DNA of 64,000 nucleotides from Woeseia sp. (GCA_021773015.1 JAJFKW010000001.1:2835305-2899304); one strand, 5' to 3'; counted from the stretch's first letter, positions 7,253 through 15,923 are shown. Numbers and translations: made by a program. The notes: generated by a model not told the origin, from the sequence alone.

Positions 7253-9138
7253 TAAACGGATTCCAGTTGCATAAGATATAGCTCAGCGGTTCGTTTCGCT
7301 GTGCTGACGATATCGCGCGCTGCGTCCACGTCTATGGCCATTACCAATTTGACGGCCTCAAGCCAGCGATTCAGGTGATTTTCGTCATTCTCCCCGTGAT
7401 ACTCGAGAAAGCGAAATGACGTTGCCGGCAAATCCAACTGGCCTTTTAGGTCGGGTAGCAGCGCAGGAATAATGCGTTGCCCGGTTCCTTCGATTACGTA
7501 AATTGCGCCGAGCATGCCGACAGCATTTATTTGCGTAGCATAAGCATGCAGATAACTATTCAGCGCTTCGCCACCGGGATTGCGTTTGAGTAAGTCAATA
7601 TTGGCAACCGTTCCTCCAGCCAAGCGATAATCGTCGAACAAAATGTTGTAGTCGAATTGCTCCTCATCGGCATGTTGCGTAATGATTGAGATCAGTCCGC
7701 CGTACGGCGTGCGAATATTTGCGGTCGCCTCACGCATCCAGAGGCTGCCCTCCCGAACCTGCGGAATCCAGTGCTCCATCCAGTGCAGGTAGTCGGCGAC
7801 AGTGAGGCGTTGCTCACGAATCCTTCGGATCAAGTCAGAGCGCCAAGCTCGGGACCGGTAGTCGTGCCAAATTTGCGCAAGCTCTTGCAACAACGTCGCA
7901 AGCGCTCCGGATGCATCGTCGGGATTGTGCGGCGGTGCGACCAGGTCCTCTGTTCTCTGTGCAATGGGATCAGGACTCTTGGCGCCTCTGTCTGCAATAG
8001 TTGCTGTGTCGTTTGCCGCATCGACAACTTCGAACATCATGAATCCGACACTAAAACGCCCCGATTCGGGTATAAAACACAGTATCTTCTCACCGGCTTT
8101 GAGCTCGTGCGTTTCGAGAAATTCGGCCAGCATGATGAATATGCTCGCCGCTCCAGTATTCCCGCGCCACGCGAGATTGCTATACCACTTGCGCTTCGGA
8201 ATCGACAAATTGGCATTCGCCATGAGTTCTTCAACAACCGGAATGAATTTCTCCGATGAATAGTGACATAGAAAATGGTCGACGTTGTCCGAGTGCATCA
8301 CGTTGCCCTTAACTAAAGAGACATACTCGTGAATTGCGACGTCGAATAAATGCGGCAGCAATCGGATATCCTGGCGTAAAGCCATTGCGCCTTCAATCTC
8401 TGCTTCCCCGCACGAAGGGTAGTCCAGATAGGTTTTATTGCCAGTCTTGGCAGAACCAAATTGCATACAGACCGGGTAATCACCAGAAAACGACTTTTGG
8501 TGAATCCACTGCAACTTAATTCGCAGTGGGTTGCTGTCGTTGGCCCTATTTGAAAGCAACAGCGCTCCGGCGCCGTCCGACAACATCCAACGCAAGAAGT
8601 GTGCGCCAAAGTCTGCGCCATAACCCTGTGGACTAAAACGTGATGCCTTAAAAAGTCGCGACGGTAAATCTGTGCCGACGACCATAGCAGTTCGGTACGC
8701 ACCAAGTTCGATTTGACTTGCCGCGTGCGCCATCGCGCTAACACCCGCCATGCAAATCCCATTGCTGGAATAAGTTGCCATTGGCGGTGCCGCCATCTCG
8801 CCCTGCAGCATATTGGAGAATCCGGGCATCGCATTGTCACCACCGGACGTTCCGGTCGCCAGCAGCTCTATATCGTCTATCTGCAAATTCGACTTTTCGA
8901 GAGTATTGTTGACCGCGTTTTCTGCCAGTTGAACGTTGGAGTAGATCGTCTTGCCATTTTTATCGATTGCGTAGTGGCGGGTTTGAATGCCGTTTTCCGC
9001 TAGTACGCGGTTTTTGATACGACTCGCTACCTTATTGATCGGCGCGATATAGGCGTCAATATCGTCATTTGCGACGGCTTCGCCAGGCAGGAAGTAGCCG
9101 CTGGAATCGATGTAGACCTGGTTAAAGTGTGTTGGCAT
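7252..9138 (-). CDS. Beta-ketoacyl synthase III fused to a haem-oxygenase-like diiron domain
   Basis: Residues 1-375 are a FabH-like thiolase fold: the catalytic triad is visible as Cys129 (SSNGICMAG), His292 (DHFLCHYSS) and Asn327 (RGNTGAAS), with TGTSGG near 97 and DGAGALLL near 188. After a short Pro/Asp-rich linker (about 376-412), residues 413-625 are an all-helical domain with QHADEEQ (His489), YVIEG (Glu550) and H..., reading HxxxDxxHxxxW at 581-592. That last motif is characteristic of haem-oxygenase-like diiron oxidases (UndA/SznF type), which oxidise or decarboxylate acyl or N-containing substrates. A condensing enzyme feeding an oxidase in one chain suggests formation and immediate oxidative tailoring of a ketoacyl product. 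It sits 11 nt after the desaturase gene. Product unknown. Confidence 0.85.
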   Translation of the reverse strand: MPTHFNQVYIDSSGYFLPGEAVANDDIDAYIAPINKVASRIKNRVLAENGIQTRHYAIDKNGKTIYSNVQLAENAVNNTLEKSNLQIDDIELLATGTSGGDNAMPGFSNMLQGEMAAPPMATYSSNGICMAGVSAMAHAASQIELGAYRTAMVVGTDLPSRLFKASRFSPQGYGADFGAHFLRWMLSDGAGALLLSNRANDSNPLRIKLQWIHQKSFSGDYPVCMQFGSAKTGNKTYLDYPSCGEAEIEGAMALRQDIRLLPHLFDVAIHEYVSLVKGNVMHSDNVDHFLCHYSSEKFIPVVEELMANANLSIPKRKWYSNLAWRGNTGAASIFIMLAEFLETHELKAGEKILCFIPESGRFSVGFMMFEVVDAANDTATIADRGAKSPDPIAQRTEDLVAPPHNPDDASGALATLLQELAQIWHDYRSRAWRSDLIRRIREQRLTVADYLHWMEHWIPQVREGSLWMREATANIRTPYGGLISIITQHADEEQFDYNILFDDYRLAGGTVANIDLLKRNPGGEALNSYLHAYATQINAVGMLGAIYVIEGTGQRIIPALLPDLKGQLDLPATSFRFLEYHGENDENHLNRWLEAVKLVMAIDVDAARDIVSTAKRTAELYLMQLESV

Positions 9139-9149
9139 ATTTGGGGTAA

Positions 9150-10028
9150 CTATCGAGCCTCGGAGGCGGGCAATAATGAGTGGCTTCGAAGAGAAGGCTT
9201 AAAGATACTAAATATATAGGTTCGCAACACATACCAGAAGAAATTAGATTCAATCAAACGCTTGTCAATGTGTTGTTCGATTTGTCGGTGTTGCTCTGGC
9301 AAGCTACTCCAATGAAGTAGCGGCTGTTTGTGGTGCGCAGTGTGCAGGCCGATATTGAAAAATACCCAGTTTATAGCGCCCGTAAAATTGCGCGCAAAAT
9401 TCCATTCCGAAACACCGTTTGCGTGCGCGTGCTGCAGATAATTGGCTCCGAGCAACCAATGTAAGCAAATCATTTGTGGGATGAACACATAAACTAGCGT
9501 TTTAATCGGATCTATCAAAAATAGTAACAGCAGCAAACCAATCAGCGAAGCGTATTGTGCACAGATCCAATGAAACGCGTTAGGGTTTCTACTTCTACTT
9601 TTGATAATGTGCTTGAAGAAAAAAGGGTACAGAACAAATATTACCTGAATCGGGTGTAGCAAATGACCTAACAAATGATTGTGGTCGCCGCCAAACCGGT
9701 AGGTTCGCGCAAGGTCACCGTGGCCGTGGTTGTGCAAATGGTGATTACCATTGTGCGCGATCTCGAATACGTAGACGGGGTGACCTTGTAATACGCTGCC
9801 TGCAAGGTCTGTGCATCTATTGAGTAATTTGCTTCTCCACATCGGTAAATGGGCATGGTTGTGATTGATGACGCCAATGCCGATCCAGACAGTTACCATG
9901 AAAAAATAGAGTGGCAGCGAGAAGGCGTAGATCCACTGCCAAAGAGCCAAACTTGGCGCAAGCAAAAAATAGCTTATGCTGTGAAGGTCGCGAGTATTAT
10001 TTAGCACAACCAGCCGTGTACCCCACAT
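9150..10028 (-). CDS. Membrane fatty acid desaturase
   Basis: The 292-residue protein has four to five hydrophobic segments and the histidine boxes of integral-membrane acyl desaturases: NHNHAHLP (about 55-62), HNGNHHLHNHGHGD (about 92-106), LQHAHANG (about 198) and the final HTAHH (about 229-233). These bind the diiron centre that inserts a double bond (or hydroxyl) into an acyl chain at the inner membrane. The first box is at the usual distance from the second. It opens the lipid-type run of genes; an upstream gap of 143 nt after the Ldh-family gene could hold a promoter, though I saw none clearly. Regioselectivity cannot be told. Confidence 0.85.
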   Translation of the reverse strand: MWGTRLVVLNNTRDLHSISYFLLAPSLALWQWIYAFSLPLYFFMVTVWIGIGVINHNHAHLPMWRSKLLNRCTDLAGSVLQGHPVYVFEIAHNGNHHLHNHGHGDLARTYRFGGDHNHLLGHLLHPIQVIFVLYPFFFKHIIKSRSRNPNAFHWICAQYASLIGLLLLLFLIDPIKTLVYVFIPQMICLHWLLGANYLQHAHANGVSEWNFARNFTGAINWVFFNIGLHTAHHKQPLLHWSSLPEQHRQIEQHIDKRLIESNFFWYVLRTYIFSIFKPSLRSHSLLPASEAR

Positions 10029-10171
10029 TAATTCGATGTGCTACCTGTCGACTTCGTCTGATCGCGAATCGGTGCAGAATCTCCAGCACTATCAAGCAGA
10101 AAGCCAAGTGAGATTAAGCGTTTCGCTGCTATTGGGCAAGCACGCTCATGGTTTTGGCAATACTCGCAAAT

Positions 10172-11173
10172 TCAGCTGTCGCAAAGCGATTCGATTTGTT
10201 CCACCAATTGCCGATTGATTTTTCGCGGGGCGTCAGACATGCGGTTGTTATGACGCCTTTGACCCGGCAGCCTCGCGCCATCGATGCTTTCATATTTTGC
10301 GAAGAACTCTTCGCAGTGCGTAACCCAATCGCTACCGGCGAGCATTTCTGGTGAGATTGCCAGGAAAAACTCGCCGCCACGCGGCGGACCGCCGTCACCA
10401 TTGTCGGTCTTTACCGCTTCGAAGCTAAACTGCTCGCCAGTGGCACCTGCAGCCAACAACTCGACCATCAGTGCAATTGCCGAACCCTTGTAGCCCCCGA
10501 ATGGCAATAACATGCCCTTGAGTATATCGCTGGCATCCGTCGTCTGATCGCCAGACGCATTGAGTCCGGTGCCCAACGGCACCTTGTGGCCGTCGCGCGC
10601 GGCAATTTGAATTTCGCCTTGCGCCATGGCTGCCGTCGCCATATCGATAACCATCGGATTTTTCCCAGGGCGCGGCCACGCGAAGGATATCGGATTGGTA
10701 CCGAATAGCGGCCTATTGCCACCAAACGGTGCCATGAAAGGCATGTAACAAACGCACGCCAAACCTATTAGATCATGTGCTGCGATAGCCTCAGTCTCCG
10801 GCCACAATGCCGCAAAGTGATGTGTATTGGTGATCGTCATCGCGGCAATACCGACGGTCTTGGCGGCAGTTGTCAGTGCTGGAATGCCGCGTTTGATCGA
10901 CAACGGCGTAAAGCCGTTGTCGCCATCAACGCGAATCAGTGCTGGCGTTGTGTTTTCAACTCTTGGGTTCGCGTCGCCTCTGACTTTGCCGCTCCTTAGA
11001 GATGCGATGTATCCCGGCACCCTAAACAGACCGTGCGACATAGCGCCATCGCATTCGGCTGCCACCACGGTTTGTACAAGCGCAGCAGTATTGGTCTTAT
11101 CGCAACCGTTCTTCGTAAAGACTTCTCTCGCGAGTTTTTCGATATCGCCGAGCGTCAATTCAATGGTGGTCAT
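10172..11173 (-). CDS. Ldh-family (malate/L-lactate/ketimine) oxidoreductase
   Basis: The protein follows the Ldh/YbiC/DpkA fold: an N-terminal helical region, SHGLFRVPGYI with the catalytic His near residue 50, THHFAALW, MPFMAPFGGNRPLFGTNP, the cofactor-region MVIDMATAAMAQGEI, and the C-terminal GGYKGSAIALMVELLA. These enzymes use NAD(P)H and reduce 2-oxo acids or cyclic ketimines such as piperideine-2-carboxylate. Start choice: GTG at 11185 is possible, but ATG at 11173 (MTTIELTLGDIEK) matches the family N-terminus better. Given the cyclodeaminase-like gene at 2507, an imine-reducing role is plausible but unproved. Confidence 0.85.
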   Translation of the reverse strand: MTTIELTLGDIEKLAREVFTKNGCDKTNTAALVQTVVAAECDGAMSHGLFRVPGYIASLRSGKVRGDANPRVENTTPALIRVDGDNGFTPLSIKRGIPALTTAAKTVGIAAMTITNTHHFAALWPETEAIAAHDLIGLACVCYMPFMAPFGGNRPLFGTNPISFAWPRPGKNPMVIDMATAAMAQGEIQIAARDGHKVPLGTGLNASGDQTTDASDILKGMLLPFGGYKGSAIALMVELLAAGATGEQFSFEAVKTDNGDGGPPRGGEFFLAISPEMLAGSDWVTHCEEFFAKYESIDGARLPGQRRHNNRMSDAPRKINRQLVEQIESLCDS

Positions 11174-11226
11174 GCGTGATTCCACATAAAAGAACTGGTG
11201 CAGTAACTAGCCCGGTTAGCCGGCGA

Positions 11227-12087
11227 TCAGTGCCGGAAAAAAAAGAATGCCACCAAACTCAGCGGTGCAAATACTACATCAGCAGCATACAGTGAAAGGA
11301 CTTTCCAGGTCGGCGGACGATAGCTGTCACTTTCATGATAAACGCCTGCAACTCTCCACCTAGGTGGTTTGTCGTAAAATCCTACGTAAACAAATTTGTT
11401 TGCTTCCGGCCATGCAAAAAATTGATGTGGATTAATGGGCGGGTCATGCGGTGGCCAATAGGTGGCGCTACGCAGCGAGTATTGGACTACGAAGGGAACG
11501 CCATCTTCCGGATATCGTGCCGGAATATCCATGTCTTGCTTTCTCAATTCGTCGATAATCTTGAAACCATTATCGGATCCACGGTTCATGCCATGTTTTT
11601 GGTGAACCGCCATAGGGCTTGCAGATCGAACCTGAATTTCAATAGCAGTGCTCGGCAGCTTTTGCTCGCAACTGTCCTGCATATATTTGGGATGAAGGAA
11701 ATCGCCATTGGATACCAAGTGGTATTGTTCTACTGTGTCTCTTCCCTTAATGAGCGGCCATGTTAGTAGATACTGGCGTGGCTGTGCATCTCCAGACCGA
11801 GTTCCGACTACGCAAAGATAGATGGATCGAGGTTGGTCGTATACCGTTTTGCCGACGCCATCCTCTGCGACTCTTCGTGGTTTACCCCAGGGAACGAAAT
11901 GCGCGGACTCTACATCGTGAATGACATCGAAAGTTTCCCAGCCCTCCGGGGCTTCATAATTGGCGAGTGTGTGATTCGAAACTGGACGGCTATAACCGAA
12001 CGTGGTCAGAAACACCCCAATCGCCAAATACAGCCATACGGGAATGAGCAAGTACTTGATTACGGTTTTCGTTGGATTGTCGTGCAT
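11227..12087 (-). CDS. Envelope protein with N- and C-terminal membrane segments, 286 aa
   Basis: A TTG start at 12105 is possible, but ATG at 12087 (MHDNPTKTV) is preferred. One N-terminal helix (about residues 11-30, LLIPVWLYLAIGVFLTTFG) and one near the C-terminus (DVVFAPLSLVAFFFF) bracket a 220-residue extracytoplasmic region rich in aromatics and prolines (for example TYWPPHDPP and DKPPRWRV). No enzymatic motif or known domain is recognised. It is 53 nt upstream of the Ldh-family gene on the same strand and could be cotranscribed with it. Function unknown. Confidence 0.6.
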   Translation of the reverse strand: MHDNPTKTVIKYLLIPVWLYLAIGVFLTTFGYSRPVSNHTLANYEAPEGWETFDVIHDVESAHFVPWGKPRRVAEDGVGKTVYDQPRSIYLCVVGTRSGDAQPRQYLLTWPLIKGRDTVEQYHLVSNGDFLHPKYMQDSCEQKLPSTAIEIQVRSASPMAVHQKHGMNRGSDNGFKIIDELRKQDMDIPARYPEDGVPFVVQYSLRSATYWPPHDPPINPHQFFAWPEANKFVYVGFYDKPPRWRVAGVYHESDSYRPPTWKVLSLYAADVVFAPLSLVAFFFFRH

Positions 12088-12229
12088 CTCGCTACACGAT
12101 AACAATCGCTATATCGACAGGCAAACGAATTGCAACTCGCGACGGGGTTGGCAAATCTATGTGGATTCAGGGTGCCAGAGTTAACGCCGTAAGCGACGGG
12201 CTATTGGTGTGATCCGGCAAAAACAGGAA

Positions 12230-12252
12230 CGCCCCATCGTAACGACGGGGCG
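12230..12252 (-). terminator. Rho-independent terminator for the 12278 gene
   Basis: CGCCCCATCG (12230-12239) and CGACGGGGCG (12243-12252) form a GC-rich stem with one non-Watson-Crick pair and a 3-base loop. Read on the minus strand it is followed by TTCCTGTTTTT, and it lies 25 bases after the stop of the secreted-protein gene. The rest of the 12106-12277 gap shows nothing else. Confidence 0.75.
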
Positions 12253-12277
12253 CTCTGTCTGGGGTAGTTCTTTGGCG

Positions 12278-12931
12278 CTAGTTACAGCTGGATGCGCGAA
12301 CGCCGATCGCCAGATCTCCGCTAAACCAGTTGCCGCTATCGTCGTCAGCGCGTTCCAATTCGGCGAATGTCAAAATGATCACGTTGCTGTCCGGCGTGAC
12401 CAGAAATCTATCTTGCTCCGAATCAGGAAACGTAACCGTCACAAGATTACCAACCTGCGTCCATGTTGCCGATTCAGAGCCGAGCGGGTCACTTGAGTCG
12501 AGCAGTCTGTTTGACGGCGCAAGTGCCTCATAGAATGAGTCGGCCAAAGCGGTCAATGTTACCTGCGTCGAACTTGTGAACGTAACTTCAAAGCTTGCCG
12601 CGCCTGCAGAAGCGCCCATCCAGTTGCCATCGCCGGTTCCGGGGTCTGGGTCGCCGGCGCCGACACCGACAGCCAGGTCATACACGCAATAGGTGCTGCC
12701 CTCAACATTGGCGGGAACCAGGCTTGCCTGATCCGCCTCGATAGCTGCGATTCGCGAGGAGTTGTCATCGATGGCCGTAATCAATGCTTGTAGCGTACTG
12801 TTGACTTCGGCTGCCAACGCTGGTGTGCCACTTTGAAATGTCGTGACATTGGCAGGGTTAACTGGATCGGCTGCAGCATATCCGAAGCCGGTAATCGTAA
12901 GAGTGGCAATTGCCAGTTGGAAAATTTTCAT
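12278..12931 (-). CDS. Secreted protein of unknown function, 217 aa
   Basis: A typical Sec signal peptide (MKIFQLAIATLTITGFGYAAA, cleavage near AAADP) leads into an acidic, Thr/Ser/Gly-rich mature protein. A short helical stretch (about 40-70, VNSTLQALITAIDDNSSRIAAIEAD) resembles a coiled-coil trimerisation segment, followed by a beta-rich domain with an acidic Gly/Asp stretch (VGAGDPDPGTGDGNW) and a YCVYDL motif; the last residues contain a second Cys, so a disulfide between them is possible. It is 47 nt from the TSP3 lipoprotein upstream and probably in its operon. No family recognised. Confidence 0.7.
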   Translation of the reverse strand: MKIFQLAIATLTITGFGYAAADPVNPANVTTFQSGTPALAAEVNSTLQALITAIDDNSSRIAAIEADQASLVPANVEGSTYCVYDLAVGVGAGDPDPGTGDGNWMGASAGAASFEVTFTSSTQVTLTALADSFYEALAPSNRLLDSSDPLGSESATWTQVGNLVTVTFPDSEQDRFLVTPDSNVIILTFAELERADDDSGNWFSGDLAIGVRASSCN

Positions 12932-12978
12932 AATCAGTATCCTTCGAATGTATTGCTAGTCAAAATCAAATGTCTTGC

Positions 12979-14697
12979 TTACTGCCAATTGGCACTGTCC
13001 CAATTAAAGTTATCCCACAGAGTCGCGCCGCTACATGCGTCACCGACGCCGTCGCCATCGGTGTCCTGTTGGTCTGCGTTCGCTGTTACGGGGCAATTGT
13101 CAACTTCGTCTGCAACGCCGTCATTGTCGTCGTCCGTATCGCCGTTGTCGCCCACGCCGTCGCCATCTGCATCGGATGTTTCAGTCGGGTCAAGCGGGAA
13201 GAAGTCGGCAATGTCAGCCACGCCGTCGTTGTCATCATCATCGTCGGCGTTGTTACCCACGCCGTCGCTGTCGGTGTCTACCGATTCGGCGGGATCCAGC
13301 GGAAATGCATCTGCGGTGTCGTCGGTACCGTCATCGTCGTCGTCGGTATCTGCATTGTTACCAACACCATCGCTGTCGGTGTCTACAGACTCGCTTGCAT
13401 CGAGCGGAAACTCGTCTGCAGCGTCGTCAACACCATCGCCATCGTCGTCGGGGTCTGCGTTGTTGCCAACACCGTTGCCGTCCGTGTCCACTGTCTCCGC
13501 GGGATCAAGCGGAAAGGCGTCGTCGGTATCGGCAACCTGGTCATTATCATCGTCGTCGTCGCAGGCATTACCGTTCGCATCGGAGTCGCTGTTGAGCTGA
13601 TCGGTATTGGCATCGGCCACACAGTTATCGATATCGTCTCTAATGGTGTCACCGTCCGAGTCGGGCACTGTCGATGCCGGCGTTGGGTCTGCGCTTGCCG
13701 AGCCATCCGACAGCGGTGTGGTGTCAACAGATACGCCAGTCGTTGCGATCTCATCTGTAAGCACTGTCTCAATGTCTCCAACCGAAATATCGGTTCCAGG
13801 AATCATCAGTAGCAGCGGGTCTTGCGTAATGGTCGTCGCTATATCTGTCACGTCGGCTAAATCGGCGACCGGGGTGCCGTTTGCACTACCGTCGATGGCA
13901 CCATCCGCCAAGTCTTCGGCGAGTGCCGCGAGCACGATGTCGTTGGTGACCGTTGAGGCAGGATTGTTGGTCATGCTTTCATCGGTGACCGCTTGAATGA
14001 GCGCGGTGGCCGCCTCTATCGCGGTTCGGTAGCCGGCGACGTCGGATTGTTCGCTGCCTTCGTCCGTATCGGCTGTCAATAAGGGCGGCGTTACAAAAAT
14101 GTCCACCGAATCCAATAAAGAGAACCCAAACGTCGAGGCGATTTGCTGGCCTGCGGCAGCAACGGCGGACGCGACCTCCGTGTCGCTGGTCGTACCGTCG
14201 CCGTCACCGCCAAACACGCCGACGGAATCGGCATTGGCGATTGCAACTTCTACAGCAAGTGTGGTGAGCGGTGACCCGTAAATTGAGTCACCAGCAGTTA
14301 CCCGGCTTGCGTCGACAACTGTGCGCATTACCGTTAATACCGGTGCAGCACCCGTCGTAATATCTAACGTATCGGCATCAGCGGTAAATTCGAGTAGCAC
14401 AGGGCCGCTCGTCGTATCAGGAATTTCCAGGTCAGTAATCGCGGCGGTTGCATCTGTCTCACCTGTGTCGATCTGCGCACCCTTCCAGTCGCTGGCGGTC
14501 GTGTCTATCGCGAATATTGCGACCGAAGCGCTAGCCAGCGGACCTTTCACACCGCCACCAAGTAGTGGTACTTGAACAACAGGTGGCGGAGATGGAGGTG
14601 GTGTCGTCTGGCGCGTGCTGCTAGAACCGCCGCCACATCCCGCTACAAGGAGTAGCGGCAGCAACACGCTAATTAATTTGGTAACTCGGTGGTGCAT
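12979..14697 (-). CDS. Thrombospondin type-3 repeat lipoprotein, 572 aa
   Basis: The signal peptide ends in the lipobox LLLVAGC (Cys21), followed by GGGSSS and a Pro-rich linker, so the protein should be outer-membrane anchored. Residues about 45-345 are an acidic, Ala/Thr/Asp-rich region with a helical segment. From residue 346 there are calcium-type TSP3 repeats, with D.D.DG.GD/NN.D patterns: a cysteine-bearing unit (DNCVADAN), four nearly identical 35-residue units, and a last DNCPVTANADQQ unit. The chain ends in an aromatic tail (LWDNFNWDSANWQ). A strong AAGGAG lies ahead of the ATG. Likely roles are calcium-stabilised adhesion or surface spacing. Confidence 0.85.
   Translation of the reverse strand: MHHRVTKLISVLLPLLLVAGCGGGSSSTRQTTPPPSPPPVVQVPLLGGGVKGPLASASVAIFAIDTTASDWKGAQIDTGETDATAAITDLEIPDTTSGPVLLEFTADADTLDITTGAAPVLTVMRTVVDASRVTAGDSIYGSPLTTLAVEVAIANADSVGVFGGDGDGTTSDTEVASAVAAAGQQIASTFGFSLLDSVDIFVTPPLLTADTDEGSEQSDVAGYRTAIEAATALIQAVTDESMTNNPASTVTNDIVLAALAEDLADGAIDGSANGTPVADLADVTDIATTITQDPLLLMIPGTDISVGDIETVLTDEIATTGVSVDTTPLSDGSASADPTPASTVPDSDGDTIRDDIDNCVADANTDQLNSDSDANGNACDDDDDNDQVADTDDAFPLDPAETVDTDGNGVGNNADPDDDGDGVDDAADEFPLDASESVDTDSDGVGNNADTDDDDDGTDDTADAFPLDPAESVDTDSDGVGNNADDDDDNDGVADIADFFPLDPTETSDADGDGVGDNGDTDDDNDGVADEVDNCPVTANADQQDTDGDGVGDACSGATLWDNFNWDSANWQ
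13102..13521 (-). repeat. Four tandem 105-bp repeats encoding TSP3 units
   Basis: Codons for residues 393-532 of the lipoprotein fall into four consecutive 35-codon units, each opening with D.FPLD and containing the DTD.DGVGNN run. DNA similarity between units is high, so slippage or unequal crossing-over could change copy number. Confidence 0.8.
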
Positions 14698-14815
14698 GTG
14701 TTTCTCCTTAAACCAATACGTGAAGCATCAAACTCGTTCGACGAATGTGGCCGAGCAATTCTTATGTCGATTTGTTATGGCAAGTCGAGTGTATGAACGA
14801 GGTCCTGTCCGGGGC

Positions 14816-14834
14816 ATTACCCATTTGGGCTAAT
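14816..14834. promoter_or_regulatory. Imperfect dyad between divergent genes (candidate LuxR operator)
   Basis: ATTACCC-ATTT-GGG-C-TAAT at 14816-14834 is an almost perfect dyad with one extra base. It resembles the TACCC-N4-GGGTA palindromes before the TonB receptor at 43380. It is about 85 bases before the LuxR gene and about 120 before the divergent lipoprotein gene. A second exact 10-base palindrome, TCTCGCGAGA, lies at 14878-14887. Confidence 0.35.
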
Positions 14835-14918
14835 TTCGCTTGGAATCGCTGGGAGAATGTTTAAACTGTGACTGAGTTCTCGCGAGAGCGCGTTCAAATA
14901 ATAAAATAAGGCTCTGAA

Positions 14919-15923
14919 TTGTCGCGATCTATGCATGATTTGATTTCGAGAACTTACGATGTGGCATCCGCACAGGTTTCGAAACAGCAGTTGATGACTG
15001 AGATTGCAGATTTCTTCGAAGTGCGCGCGGCTGCACTAATATCGATTGCTGAAACGCGTGCACCAAACTTGGTTTGTTGCGGCGCTAGCGGAAAAATCGC
15101 TGGCGGTGATCGCTTTATTCAAATCTTGCGCACCGATTTGTCCAATGAGGGCGTGGAGTATTTACTTGCTTCAAATTTCAGCGCCAATTTGGAAAAAGAG
15201 GATGGTGGTCGGTACACGCTGCTGCTGGATACCGACGTAGCACCCATCGCCGGGGATGAAACAGAAAATACGAGAGCACATGCATTGCTGCCACATATCG
15301 TTCGCTCGGTAAATCTGTCCGAGTGGGGCGATACGTCCGTACGTGTTGCAGCAGAGGTTGCGGACGAATTACGAGCACAATTGACTCCTGCGACAATCGT
15401 TCTGGATGAGACCAATCGCGTCGCTGACATCAATGACAAAGCGGCCTCGCTTCTGCAGACCTGCAACGGAATCAGAGAGGTCTCGGGCCGGCTGGAACTT
15501 GCCGATGCCGTAATGACGGCGCAGTTTAGAAAGTGTGTGCGAATGCAGATTAGCAATGCGAGGTCCGGACCCGTCTTCTTGAACATCAGCACAAGAGATG
15601 GTGAGGAGAATTTGACGCTTTTGTTGAAGCGCCGTGAAAAGCCAACCCGTGGTGTGGTCATCTATGTCCGATGTCTACGCACTTCGTCATTGATCGTTCC
15701 CGCGCACATTGTTCAGCGATACGAGCTGTCGCCGAAGGAGGTCAGGTTGACTGTGGGGCTACTGCAGGGCAAGTCGCTGGCGACGCTGGCAGACGAATTC
15801 AGTGTTAGCACGCACACGCTACGAGCGCAGATTAAATCCGTATTCCGCAAGACAAACGTCAGTTCGCAAGCAGCGCTGATACTGCTGGTACTTGACGATC
15901 ACTCCTCTGTTTTTGAACACTAA
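14919..15923 (+). CDS. LuxR-type regulator with an unrecognised N-terminal sensor domain
   Basis: The C-terminal 65 residues are a GerE/LuxR helix-turn-helix: YELSPKEVRLTVGLLQGKSLATLADEF then STHTLRAQIKSVFRKTNV. The first 260 residues are not a standard autoinducer or response-receiver domain; the pattern ILDETNRVADIN (about 165-177) is PAS-like. TTG at 14919 is the start because AAGG (14908-14911) stands seven bases before it; the ATG four codons later lacks a ribosome-binding site. It is followed 72 nt downstream by a homologous-looking LuxR-hydrolase fusion, suggesting duplication or a paired regulator. Ligand unknown. Confidence 0.8.
   Translation: MSRSMHDLISRTYDVASAQVSKQQLMTEIADFFEVRAAALISIAETRAPNLVCCGASGKIAGGDRFIQILRTDLSNEGVEYLLASNFSANLEKEDGGRYTLLLDTDVAPIAGDETENTRAHALLPHIVRSVNLSEWGDTSVRVAAEVADELRAQLTPATIVLDETNRVADINDKAASLLQTCNGIREVSGRLELADAVMTAQFRKCVRMQISNARSGPVFLNISTRDGEENLTLLLKRREKPTRGVVIYVRCLRTSSLIVPAHIVQRYELSPKEVRLTVGLLQGKSLATLADEFSVSTHTLRAQIKSVFRKTNVSSQAALILLVLDDHSSVFEH

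Noticed and set aside
13035-13812. Long plus-strand frames across the TSP3 repeats
   Set aside because: They are the antisense shadows of the Asp-rich repeats, with low-complexity Arg/Val/Ser translations; the lipoprotein on the other strand has the lipobox and RBS.
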